Source: a bacterium (GTDB lineage: Bacteria; UBA4055). From it: DNA of 24,251 bases. Every line of letters starts with the position of its first letter. Position 1 is the first letter of the stretch. The stretch covers positions 1-24,251 of the forward strand of contig JAKQBN010000011.1 of NCBI GenBank assembly GCA_029559475.1, given 5' to 3'. Positions 1-8,027 of the stretch are shown in pieces. A program made the position numbers and the translations under genes. The notes under the pieces were generated by a model. That model was given only the letters and a program-made list of their open reading frames with translations. It was not told the origin of the DNA and searched no databases.

Positions 1-1695
1 GTGATACATTTAGAATTTTACGGAATTGATCTTTTTAGCGGGTTAAATCTGAACCCTGTGCTGCAGTCCGTAAGAAAAAAAGCCCTTGAAGGCAGATATC
101 TTGAAGATATTATAAACGATCTGCTTCTTGATGAAAAGAAAACAGCCGTAGTAATCTTAAAACCCGATCATAATGCGGGGCAGGAAAAGATTAAGAAAGA
201 AACCGAAAAGCTTGCATCTTTCGAAAGATCACTTACTGCTGAACAAAAAAACGAACTATTCAGAAACATCGGCGAGTTTAAAAATTATCAGGACAAAGAA
301 AATTCGGATGAGGATCTGGCCAAAATACCTAAGCTCGAAATAAAGGATATTGACAGACGGCCGCTTTTTCTGATACCGGAAGCTGAAAAAATTGACGGCA
401 TAGAATATTTATCAAACGAGATGTACACCAACGAAATTGTCTATATCAGTTTCGGATTCGATCTGGGAAGGATTCCGGTGGATCTTCTTCCGTATTTGAA
501 TCTTCTCACAGATCTTTTTAAAGAAACCGGCACAAAATCCAGGCCGTATGATGTGCTTTTCAGAGAAATTTCAACATATTTCGGCGGATTCGACTTTTCT
601 CTGTCAATGATCGACGACATAAAAGATCAAAGCAGTTACAGGCCGGTTTTATATCTCGAGATACGCACTTTTAAAAAGTATCTTTCTAAGGCTGTTGAGA
701 TTATCCGCGATATCTTAACGAATATAATTTTTACAGATAAAGAGCGTCTAAAGGAGATAATTTCATCCAGGCATCTTGCCCGAGAGCTTAATCTGAAGTC
801 GGAAGGTTATAATTATTCGATCACGAGGCTTAAAGCCGGAGTAAACGAAAGGGGAAAATTTCTTGAGGCTGTTAAAGGACTGACTTCATATTATGTTTAT
901 AAAACACTTAATGATGAATTTGACAGCGTTCTCGATGATTATATAGTAAAAGTTAAAAAGCTTTTCAGCCTCGTATTCAACAGACAGGGATTACATATAG
1001 GGATCACTTCAGATCAGGAAGGAATAAGACTCGCAAAATCATCCTGCAGAGATCTCGTGTCATCGCTCTCTGATATTAAACTTCAAAAAGGCAGAATAAT
1101 CTATCCTGAAACACCGCAAAATGAGGCATTTATAATTCAGTCGGACGTAAACTTCGTTTCTCTGGGCGGAAACTTTCTCAAAGAAGGCGTAAAATATTCA
1201 GGTAAACTTGAAGTAGTAAAAAACTATCTGTCTTCAGATTATCTTTTTGACACGGTCAGACTGAAAGGCGGTGCTTACGGATCATGGATCTATTTTAATA
1301 ATATTTCAGGGTTCCTGTCAATTACCAGCTACAGGGATCCGAATGTCGGAAAAACGCTGGAAGTATATCATAAAATACCAGAACATCTTCAGAATTTCAG
1401 CATGGATCCTTCATCGTTTACAAACATAAAGATAGGAGCTTACGCTGCTTTCGATCCGCTCCTAAGTCCGTATCTTAAGGGTAAGAAATCCAAAGAGGAT
1501 TATATGACAGGCATAACGCGGGAATTTGTTGAAAAAACGGCATGCGATATTCTGAGCACAACTCAGAAAGATATACGTGAAACTGCCGACCTGTTCGCCG
1601 GATTTTTAAATGATTCCGTGATCACTGCTATGGGGAATGAAGAAAAGCTCAAAAAGGATAAATATCTTTTTTCCGCTGTGATCGAGCTAAAATAA
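1..1695 (+). CDS. M16C-family zinc peptidase (presequence protease-like), C-terminal part
   Basis: This is the 3' part of a gene whose start lies before the window. Frame 1 is open from base 1, and the GTG there is not a credible start because the protein begins in the middle of a domain. The 564 visible residues fit the second half of the M16C peptidases (PreP/Cym1/falcilysin type, usually near 970 residues). First comes a helical M16C-associated linker (about residues 1-105), ending in the proline-bounded segment 'IPKLEI' near residue 110. Two M16-fold domains without catalytic residues follow. The zinc motif HxxEH of this family is in the N-terminal domain and cannot be checked here. Family members degrade unfolded peptides, closing around them like a clamshell. 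No signal peptide can be assessed. A lipoprotein gene follows after 13 bp, probably co-transcribed. Confidence 0.8.
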   Translation: MIHLEFYGIDLFSGLNLNPVLQSVRKKALEGRYLEDIINDLLLDEKKTAVVILKPDHNAGQEKIKKETEKLASFERSLTAEQKNELFRNIGEFKNYQDKENSDEDLAKIPKLEIKDIDRRPLFLIPEAEKIDGIEYLSNEMYTNEIVYISFGFDLGRIPVDLLPYLNLLTDLFKETGTKSRPYDVLFREISTYFGGFDFSLSMIDDIKDQSSYRPVLYLEIRTFKKYLSKAVEIIRDILTNIIFTDKERLKEIISSRHLARELNLKSEGYNYSITRLKAGVNERGKFLEAVKGLTSYYVYKTLNDEFDSVLDDYIVKVKKLFSLVFNRQGLHIGITSDQEGIRLAKSSCRDLVSSLSDIKLQKGRIIYPETPQNEAFIIQSDVNFVSLGGNFLKEGVKYSGKLEVVKNYLSSDYLFDTVRLKGGAYGSWIYFNNISGFLSITSYRDPNVGKTLEVYHKIPEHLQNFSMDPSSFTNIKIGAYAAFDPLLSPYLKGKKSKEDYMTGITREFVEKTACDILSTTQKDIRETADLFAGFLNDSVITAMGNEEKLKKDKYLFSAVIELK

Positions 1696-1708
1696 AGGGG
1701 AGAGATTT

Positions 1709-2284
1709 ATGAAAACAAAATTTATTCTGTTCTTATTTATAACCGGGGCGATATTTATATCATGTACGCCCGATATCGAGGATGATTATCTGAATATCAA
1801 ATTCAGCAGATCGAACAAGTGCCAGTCATTCAACTCGGGAGCTCTGAATATTGTTTTTGCTAAAGCTGTTTATAACGGCGAACTCAGCCGTAATGGAGTC
1901 TTTGTCGACAGCGTTTCATATTCTGAGAACGCTTTACTTAAGTATAACGGAATAACAAGCTACAAGTATTCTGTATACCCGTGCGTCTTAAGCACGGATT
2001 CAAATTTATACGCCGTCAAATGTGATACATCGCAGATATATTTCAGAAAGATCTCGATAATTGATCAGAGCAGTCTTATTTACGGAGACACTCTGTTCAG
2101 GATAGCTTTTAATAATCCCGAAACAACAGATACTATTCTGAGTTTTGATTCTGCGGCGTTTACCCAGGCTCTGCCTTTTATGAACGATTCGACAGAAGCT
2201 TATATCGACAGCCTGAATAATTCCGCAAAATGGTATAAAACATATCGTCAGTGGCAGGATGAGATCATAAATTTAAACAGATAG
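1709..2284 (+). CDS. Small lipoprotein of unknown function
   Basis: A 191-residue protein with a bacterial lipoprotein signal: MKTK, a hydrophobic stretch (residues 5-17), then a lipobox-like FISC with the acylatable Cys at 19. The following Thr-Pro-Asp-Ile-Glu-Asp is acidic, which is common for the tether of exported lipoproteins. The mature part is rich in Ser, Asn, Tyr and Asp, has no recognisable catalytic motif, and contains three further Cys (38, about 92 and 105). The ribosome-binding site AAGGGGAG sits 6-9 bases before the ATG. It lies 13 bp after the peptidase gene, so the two are likely co-transcribed. Its last 12 bp overlap the 3' end of ispD on the other strand. I do not recognise a family; membrane anchoring is a prediction from the signal sequence only. 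Confidence 0.72.
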   Translation: MKTKFILFLFITGAIFISCTPDIEDDYLNIKFSRSNKCQSFNSGALNIVFAKAVYNGELSRNGVFVDSVSYSENALLKYNGITSYKYSVYPCVLSTDSNLYAVKCDTSQIYFRKISIIDQSSLIYGDTLFRIAFNNPETTDTILSFDSAAFTQALPFMNDSTEAYIDSLNNSAKWYKTYRQWQDEIINLNR

Positions 2285-2989
2285 GTAATCGAGAAGCGCT
2301 TCAGCTATAATAAGATCGTTCGGGTCGGTGATCTTGATATTGAATGATCTGCCGTCAACGGCGATTATCTTCGGCTTTCTTCCCAGTATATTTTCCCCGT
2401 ACTTCTCTGCGAGAGCTGAGTCGTCAGTAGCGTTGAAACCATCCTTTAATGCAAGTTCATAGCATTTAAGTATAAAACCGTACCTGAATGTCTGAGGTGT
2501 CTGTACTGAAATAAGAGAATTTCTGTCGAGAGTACTTTCTATCACCGATCCCGATATAATTTTTATCGTGTTCACGGGTTTTATACCGACGATCGAGCCG
2601 TCTGCATTTCCTGTTGAAATTATGCATTCATTAATTATATCATGAGAAATGAATGGTCTTACGCCGTCGTGAATAAGGATGATGTCTTCATCGGAAGCAC
2701 GAATTTCAGACAGCGCGTTAAATACCGACTCCTGTCTCTGTTCTCCGCCCTTTATAATATGTTTTACTTTCGAGAAATTGTATTTTTCAACGATCGATTT
2801 TTTAACGAACTCGATATCTTCGGCAGGAACTGCAAGAACGATCTCGTCGACTTTATCGGTAACCTGAAAATTATTGACTGTATGCGCGAGGATCGGTTTT
2901 TTACCGATCTCGATGTACTGTTTCCTTGTCTCGGTTCTCATTCTTAAACCGGATCCGCCTGCGGTGATAATAGCTATTACTTTTGACAT
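2273..2989 (-). CDS. ispD: 2-C-methyl-D-erythritol 4-phosphate cytidylyltransferase
   Basis: IspD couples CTP to 2-C-methyl-D-erythritol 4-phosphate in the non-mevalonate isoprenoid pathway, in the cytoplasm. The 238-residue protein has the family's normal length and its motifs: glycine-rich nucleotide loop ITAGGSGLRM (8-17), KQY (23-25), IHDGVRPF (106-113), LDRNSL with the conserved Arg 156, TPQTF (164-168) and NIKITDPNDL (217-226) with the conserved Lys 219. The start is chosen at base 2989. An in-frame ATG two codons upstream (2995) touches the AAGGA ribosome-binding sequence, while the ATG at 2989 sits 6 bases after it. The gene converges on the lipoprotein gene, overlapping it by 12 bp. 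A good promoter is visible upstream at 3017-3045. IspF is not next to it. Confidence 0.93.
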   Translation of the reverse strand: MSKVIAIITAGGSGLRMRTETRKQYIEIGKKPILAHTVNNFQVTDKVDEIVLAVPAEDIEFVKKSIVEKYNFSKVKHIIKGGEQRQESVFNALSEIRASDEDIILIHDGVRPFISHDIINECIISTGNADGSIVGIKPVNTIKIISGSVIESTLDRNSLISVQTPQTFRYGFILKCYELALKDGFNATDDSALAEKYGENILGRKPKIIAVDGRSFNIKITDPNDLIIAEALLDYLSV

Positions 2990-3016
2990 GATCATTCCTT
3001 TTTTTGTCAGGAATGT

Positions 3017-3045
3017 AATTTAGCAATATGATGCTTTAATGTCAA
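3017..3045 (-). promoter_or_regulatory. Predicted ispD promoter
   Basis: Read on the minus strand: -35 TTGACA (3045-3040), 17-bp spacer, -10 TAAATT (3022-3017). A start near 3010 would give a leader of about 20 nt before the ispD ribosome-binding site. The -35 is a perfect sigma70 match; the -10 matches 4 of 6 but recurs at other promoters in this window. Confidence 0.6.
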
Positions 3046-3075
3046 TATTTCAAATTTTAACTATAAAAAATTACC

Positions 3076-3103
3076 TTGCTTTTAAAATTTAAACCCTTAT
3101 ATT
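3076..3103 (+). promoter_or_regulatory. Possible promoter of the COG2403-type gene
   Basis: TTGCTT (3076-3081), 16-bp spacer, TATATT (3098-3103). The -10 is good and the -35 weak (3 of 6). It lies about 70 bp before the chosen start of the next gene, in an AT-rich intergenic stretch shared with the divergent ispD promoter. Confidence 0.33.
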
Positions 3104-3171
3104 TTGGACTCTTGAAATACGGTCATGTTAAAGAATAAACTTAAAATATAAAAAACAACATGGAGAAAAGA

Positions 3172-4545
3172 ATGGCAAAAGAGAATGTAATCATCATTGG
3201 CGCTGCGGGAAGAGATTTCCACAACTTCAATACTTATTACAGAAACAACAAGGACTTTAATGTTGTAGCTTTTACAGCTGAACAGATCCCCGGCATAGAT
3301 ACCAGGGTATATCCGAAGGAGATCGCAGGGAAAGAACTTTATCCGAAAGGAATCCAGATCTATCCCGAAAGCCAGCTTCCCGAACTGATCAAAAAATTTA
3401 AAGTTGACGAATGCGTTTTCGCATACAGCGACAAACCTTACGAATACGTGATGAGAGTGAGCGCGATAGTTAACGCCGCCGGAGCAAATTTTACTCTTAT
3501 GGGCCCTAAAGACACCATGCTTAAATCGACAAAACCGGTTATAGCTGTTGGCGCAACACGTACAGGATGCGGAAAATCACAGACTTCAAGAAGAATAATC
3601 GAAGTGCTTACCGAAATGGGCTTGAGAGTAGTTGCAGTACGTCACCCTATGCCTTACGATCAGGATATGAACAAGCAGGTCTGCCAGCGTTTCGCTACAG
3701 TAGCGGATCTTAAAAAGCACAACTGCACCATTGAAGAAATGGAAGAATACGAACCGCACGTTGTTTCGAAAAGGAACGTGATCTACGCAGGTGTTGATTA
3801 CGAAAAGATCCTTAGAGCAGCAGAAAAAGATCCTGACGGATGCGATGTCGTATTATGGGACGGAGGAAACAACGACTTTCCGTTCTACAAACCCGATCTT
3901 TTCGTAGGCGTCGCAGACCCGCTTCGTCCCGGCGCTGAAGTAAGCTATTATCCCGGTGAAGTGGTCGCGCGTATGGCTGACGTTATCGTTATAAATAAAA
4001 TTGATTCGGCTTCTTTGGAAAACATCAACAAGGTCAGAGCCAATCTGGCAAGCATCAATCCGAAAGCCACTATAGTTGACGCGGCTTCTATACTCACAGT
4101 TGACAAACCCCAGGCTATAAAAGGTAAAAAAGTCCTCGTTATAGAAGACGGACCGACCCTGACTCACGGCGAGATGAAGATAGGAGCTGGAACAGTTGCA
4201 GCTATGAAATTCGGCGCTGCGGAACTTGTAGACCCAAGACCTTACACAGTCGGCGATATTACAACAACATTCAAGAACTATCCGAATATAGGAGTTCTTC
4301 TTCCTGCAATGGGTTACGGCGAAAAACAGGTTAAAGACCTGGAAAAAACGATCGCAAAAACACCGTGCGACGCAGTCGTGATCGCAACACCTATCGATCT
4401 GCAGCGTTTTGTAAAAATTAACAAACCGTGCGTTAAAGTAGGATACGAACTTCAGGAGATCGGAAAACCGACACTTGAAGAAATTTTAAAGGATTTCGTT
4501 AAAGAGCATAAACTTATCGCAAAAAAAGTTTCAAAAAAGAAATAA
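3172..4545 (+). CDS. P-loop GTPase/cyclic 2,3-diphosphoglycerate synthetase-like protein (COG2403 type)
   Basis: A 457-residue cytoplasmic protein resembling COG2403 predicted GTPases, often annotated as cyclic 2,3-diphosphoglycerate synthetase after the archaeal enzyme. An N-terminal Rossmann-like unit opens with VIIIGAAGRD (6-15). The central nucleotide loop GATRTGCGKS (127-136) is a deviant Walker A, since a classical GxxxxGK spacing is not met. Next come WDGGNND (229-235), a plausible metal/switch region, and NKID (275-278), matching the guanine-specifying NKxD motif. The C-terminus is Lys-rich. The start is at 3172 because GGAG (3162-3165) lies 6 bases before this ATG; the in-frame ATG at 3160 overlaps that GGAG. 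It is a single-gene unit ending in a terminator. The archaeal reaction (cyclisation of 2,3-bisphosphoglycerate using ATP) is known; whether bacterial members do this is not settled, so the product name is provisional. Confidence 0.72.
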   Translation: MAKENVIIIGAAGRDFHNFNTYYRNNKDFNVVAFTAEQIPGIDTRVYPKEIAGKELYPKGIQIYPESQLPELIKKFKVDECVFAYSDKPYEYVMRVSAIVNAAGANFTLMGPKDTMLKSTKPVIAVGATRTGCGKSQTSRRIIEVLTEMGLRVVAVRHPMPYDQDMNKQVCQRFATVADLKKHNCTIEEMEEYEPHVVSKRNVIYAGVDYEKILRAAEKDPDGCDVVLWDGGNNDFPFYKPDLFVGVADPLRPGAEVSYYPGEVVARMADVIVINKIDSASLENINKVRANLASINPKATIVDAASILTVDKPQAIKGKKVLVIEDGPTLTHGEMKIGAGTVAAMKFGAAELVDPRPYTVGDITTTFKNYPNIGVLLPAMGYGEKQVKDLEKTIAKTPCDAVVIATPIDLQRFVKINKPCVKVGYELQEIGKPTLEEILKDFVKEHKLIAKKVSKKK

Positions 4546-4576
4546 TTCTGCAGTATAAATGTTTTTACAGCATAAG

Positions 4577-4600
4577 AAAGGGAGCTTTGCGCTCCCTTTT
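4577..4600 (+). terminator. Rho-independent terminator after the COG2403-type gene
   Basis: A 9-bp perfect stem AAAGGGAGC / GCTCCCTTT with a 5-nt loop TTTGC, running into TTTT. It lies 32 bp after the stop codon and insulates the pil operon downstream. Confidence 0.88.
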
Positions 4601-4642
4601 GTATTATAGCAAATTTGTTTACGGAAATAATAATAATTGAAC

Positions 4643-4671
4643 TTGACTTTAAAAGCAATAAACTTTATTTT
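4643..4671 (+). promoter_or_regulatory. Predicted promoter of the pilT-pilB-pilC-iorAB-acd unit
   Basis: TTGACT (4643-4648), 17-bp spacer, TATTTT (4666-4671). It is the best sigma70-like match between the terminator at 4600 and the pilT start at 4743, and implies a leader of about 65 nt. Confidence 0.5.
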
Positions 4672-4742
4672 TTTATCTTATCAGTTATATGCTGCTGATT
4701 AGTTCGACAACATGATAAATTATTTGAAAATTTGGAGATTTT

Positions 4743-5813
4743 ATGGCGGACATTGTTGAATTACTCGAAATAACCATTCAGGAAGGCGCATCGGATCTTC
4801 ACATCTGCGCGGGAAGCCCTCCCGTCATCAGGATAGATGGCGATCTGGTAAGACTTAACAGACCTGTTCTTATGCCTAAGGAAACGAAAGAGATCGCTTA
4901 CAGCGTACTCAACGAATATCAGAAGAACGAATTTGAGAAAAAGCTGCAGGTCGACCTTTCAACAGGTATCAGGAACTTGGGCAGGTTCAGGGTGAACGTT
5001 TACAGCCAGAGAGAGGCAATTTCGATAGCTTTCAGAGCGATCCCGAACGACATTAGATCGTTCGATGAAGCAGGGATCCCGTCGATAGTTTCAACCCTGT
5101 GCGATAAACCGAATGGTATAGTCCTTGTTACAGGACCGACAGGATCGGGTAAATCAACAACGCTGGCGACAATGATAGACAAGATCAACAGCGAATATCC
5201 CGTGCATATTCTGACCATTGAAGATCCAATTGAGTTTTTGCATAAATCAAAAAAAGCGATTATAAACCAGAGAGAGCTGGGCACAGACTTCAGGCAGTTC
5301 CCCGATGCTTTAAGAGCCGCTCTCCGTCAGGACCCCGATGTTATTCTGGTCGGCGAGATGAGGGACAGAGAGACAATGGAGCTTGCGTTAAGAGCCGCAG
5401 AAACCGGGCACCTTGTTATGACAACTCTTCACACTAACTCCTGTTCGCAGACCATAGGCAGGATCATAGATACTTTCCCTGAAAACATGCAGGAGCAGAT
5501 CAGAACTCAGCTCGGTATGATGCTTCAGGGAGTCGTAACCCAGAAACTACTCCCGAAAGTGGGAGGAGGCAGGGTACTCGGCTGCGAGATCATGATCGGA
5601 ACACCGGCTATCAATTCACTTATCAGGGAAAACAAAGTCCATCAGCTTGACAGTATTATTCAGGTGAGCCAGAAATACGGTATGATGACGTTCAACCAGC
5701 ACCTCGTACAGCTGGTAAAAGAAGGCCTGATCACAAAAGAAACTGCAATACACGTATGTAATACTGAGATCAGCGTCCTTGTCGACCTGATGAGCAGGGA
5801 AGGTATCAGATAG
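4743..5813 (+). CDS. pilT: Type IV pilus retraction ATPase PilT
   Basis: Hexameric cytoplasmic ATPase that depolymerises type IV pili at the inner-membrane platform, driving twitching. The protein has 356 residues, in the usual PilT range. An N-terminal PAS-like half carries the PilT-typical 'EGASDLH' (14-20). The ATPase half has Walker A GPTGSGKST (131-139), the Asp box IEDPIEF (159-165), Walker B DPDVILVGEMRD (197-208, catalytic Glu 205) and the His box GHLVMTTLHTNS (222-233). AINSLIRE (289-296) corresponds to the AIRNLIRE retraction motif that separates PilT from PilB. It lacks the zinc tetracysteine of PilB, as expected. The start ATG at 4743 has GGAG 7 bases upstream (4732-4735). It is the first gene of the pil-ior unit, 27 bp before the PilB-type gene. 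No pilin or PilM-Q genes are in the window. Confidence 0.95.
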   Translation: MADIVELLEITIQEGASDLHICAGSPPVIRIDGDLVRLNRPVLMPKETKEIAYSVLNEYQKNEFEKKLQVDLSTGIRNLGRFRVNVYSQREAISIAFRAIPNDIRSFDEAGIPSIVSTLCDKPNGIVLVTGPTGSGKSTTLATMIDKINSEYPVHILTIEDPIEFLHKSKKAIINQRELGTDFRQFPDALRAALRQDPDVILVGEMRDRETMELALRAAETGHLVMTTLHTNSCSQTIGRIIDTFPENMQEQIRTQLGMMLQGVVTQKLLPKVGGGRVLGCEIMIGTPAINSLIRENKVHQLDSIIQVSQKYGMMTFNQHLVQLVKEGLITKETAIHVCNTEISVLVDLMSREGIR

Positions 5814-5840
5814 TTATTAAAAAACGAAAAAGGTTGAATC

Positions 5841-7991
5841 ATGGCTGAAGACATTTTTAAATCGAGTATAATAATTATTGACGACGATGATGAACTGAGA
5901 GAGACATATTACGATCTTCTGATCGCCGAGGGATTTAAAAATACATTTCAGGCGGAAAATGGCGTTGTAGCTCTGCAGATGGCGAAGACGCAGAAGTTCG
6001 ATCTAATAATCTCGGATCTTAACATGCCCGAAATGGACGGTATCGAGACCATCAAGAAGATAAAAGAGCTTCACCCGAATGTAATGTCTATGATCCTGAC
6101 AGGTTTCGGCAACATGGATGTGGCTATAAAAGCATTTTCTGAAAGTCATATTAACGATTTCCTCTCAAAACCCGTTGAGAACGATGAACTTCTTGAAAAA
6201 ATAAAAAGCCATCTTTCGAAAATGGGTTCTGCCCAGACAGAAACGAATATGTCGGACATGGTAAGAAAAGAATTCGGAAGCCAGAGGAATTATTTCGGAC
6301 AGTACCTGATTGACAACGGCTACATTACTGAGGAAGACCTTCTTGAGGCCCTTCAGAAACAAAAAGAGACCGGCAAAATGCTGGGAGACACGCTTGTCGA
6401 AATGAAACTGATGACGGCTGACGAGCTTGTTAACGCGCTTTCTGAACAGAAAGGCTATTCTATAGCTGACGATAAAACTTTAGCCCAGATCCCTGAAGAC
6501 GCGCTGATGAAAGTGCCTGTAGATTTTGCAAGACAGCACAATCTTGTCCCGATAGGTATTGAGGATAACAGCCTTAAAGTAGCCATGGTCAATCCTGACG
6601 ATCTTGCGGTTACCGACAATTTGAAGATGATCGCTCAAATGTCGATCATTCCGTTCTATTCGACGAAGGAAAAGATAGATAAAGCTATCGACCTTTTCTA
6701 TAAAAAATTGGAATCAACTGCCAGTGCTAATTCCGCACTAAGCGAGATATTCGCAGAAGACGATGTTAAGGTTGAAGAGATTAATGTAAAAGACATTAAA
6801 GATGAGGACAATCCCGATTCAGCACCGATAATCAATCTTGTAAACAGTATTCTGGCAAAAGCGGATCTCGACGGCACTTCTGATATTCATATTGAGCCTC
6901 AGGAAAAATATGTTCAGATAAGGTTCAGGAAGGACGGAGATCTGTATATACCAACCGGATACGAAAGGCTTCCAAAAAAACTTCAGTCATCTCTTGCAGC
7001 AAGGATCAAGGTATTGACCAAGACAATGAAGCTGGATATAAAATTAAGGCCGCAGGATGGAAAGATCCGTATGAAATTAAGAGGGAGAGAGATTGACTTT
7101 AGGGTCGGTACATTACCTACTATCCACGGCGAGAAGATCGTGCTCCGTCTCTTGAAAACAGAACAGCTTTTCCCGATCGAGGGAATATTCAGCGGTAACC
7201 AGACTTATATAGATACTTTCGTAAAGAATATTCAGAGACCGGACGGAATGGTTCTGGTTACGGGACCTACAGGATCAGGAAAAACAAATACACTGGCATC
7301 GGCTCTCAATTACATTAAGAACGTAACGATAAATATTGTATCTGTTGAAGACCCGGTCGAGATCCAGAACGAGGGTATCATTCAGGTTCAGATAAACATT
7401 CAACAGGAACTTACATTCCAGACAGCTTTAAGGCAGATCCTCCGTCAGGACCCTGATGTTGTGCTCATAGGAGAGATGAGGGACTACGAAACTGCGCACA
7501 TAGGATGTGAGGCGGCTCTTACGGGACACCTTGTTTTCAGCACTCTTCACACGAACGATGCGCCTTCAACCGTTACACGTTTTATCGAGATGGGGATCAA
7601 GGATTATCTTGTGGGAACTGTAATAAGACTTATCATTGCACAAAGGCTTGCAAGGTCAATATGTAAAATGTGTAAGAAAGAATATGAATACGATAAAAAA
7701 GCGCTTATCGGACTGGGATTGACTGAAGAGGACATCGAAGGGCATAAGTTCTATAAGGGCGAAGGCTGTCCGAACTGCAAAGGCACCGGAAGAGCAGGAA
7801 GGGTCGCTGTAATTGAAATGATGGAGATGACAAAAAAGATAAGCTCTGCTGTAATGAGAGGAGCAACAGCGCTCGAGATAGGGGACATTGCTAAGGCTGA
7901 AGGCGTTTACTGGACACTAAAAGAAGATGCCCTCAGGCATTTCAAGAATGGCAAGATCGATCTTGAAGAAGCTATGTATTTCGCACTGTAA
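5841..7991 (+). CDS. pilB: PilB-type pilus extension ATPase with an N-terminal response-regulator receiver domain
   Basis: A 716-residue assembly ATPase, about 130 longer than usual PilB because of an added N-terminal domain. Order: REC receiver domain (about 8-125) with acidic pocket D14-D17, phospho-acceptor D59 in 'ISDLNMPEMDG', T87 and K110, all present. Then a MshEN/T2SSE-N domain (about 150-290) with two 24-residue motifs (151-174 and 180-203), each with GxxL early and a final Gln, separated by 5 residues, the layout of c-di-GMP-binding MshEN domains. Then the ATPase: Walker A GPTGSGKTNT (475-484), Asp box VEDPVEI (502-508), Walker B DPDVVLIGEMRD (537-548), His box GHLVFSTLHTND (562-573), and zinc tetracysteine C608/C611/C643/C646. 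The role of family members is ATP-driven pilin polymerisation through PilC. Control by phosphorylation and c-di-GMP is inferred from the domains. RBS AAAAAGG precedes the ATG; pilC follows after 36 bp. Confidence 0.93.
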   Translation: MAEDIFKSSIIIIDDDDELRETYYDLLIAEGFKNTFQAENGVVALQMAKTQKFDLIISDLNMPEMDGIETIKKIKELHPNVMSMILTGFGNMDVAIKAFSESHINDFLSKPVENDELLEKIKSHLSKMGSAQTETNMSDMVRKEFGSQRNYFGQYLIDNGYITEEDLLEALQKQKETGKMLGDTLVEMKLMTADELVNALSEQKGYSIADDKTLAQIPEDALMKVPVDFARQHNLVPIGIEDNSLKVAMVNPDDLAVTDNLKMIAQMSIIPFYSTKEKIDKAIDLFYKKLESTASANSALSEIFAEDDVKVEEINVKDIKDEDNPDSAPIINLVNSILAKADLDGTSDIHIEPQEKYVQIRFRKDGDLYIPTGYERLPKKLQSSLAARIKVLTKTMKLDIKLRPQDGKIRMKLRGREIDFRVGTLPTIHGEKIVLRLLKTEQLFPIEGIFSGNQTYIDTFVKNIQRPDGMVLVTGPTGSGKTNTLASALNYIKNVTINIVSVEDPVEIQNEGIIQVQINIQQELTFQTALRQILRQDPDVVLIGEMRDYETAHIGCEAALTGHLVFSTLHTNDAPSTVTRFIEMGIKDYLVGTVIRLIIAQRLARSICKMCKKEYEYDKKALIGLGLTEEDIEGHKFYKGEGCPNCKGTGRAGRVAVIEMMEMTKKISSAVMRGATALEIGDIAKAEGVYWTLKEDALRHFKNGKIDLEEAMYFAL

Positions 7992-8027
7992 AGCGATATA
8001 AAGTTTAATATAAAATGAGGTTGAATT

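Noticed and set aside
2642-2947. A 101-codon plus-strand frame within ispD
   Set aside because: Antisense to the conserved ispD frame with no independent support.
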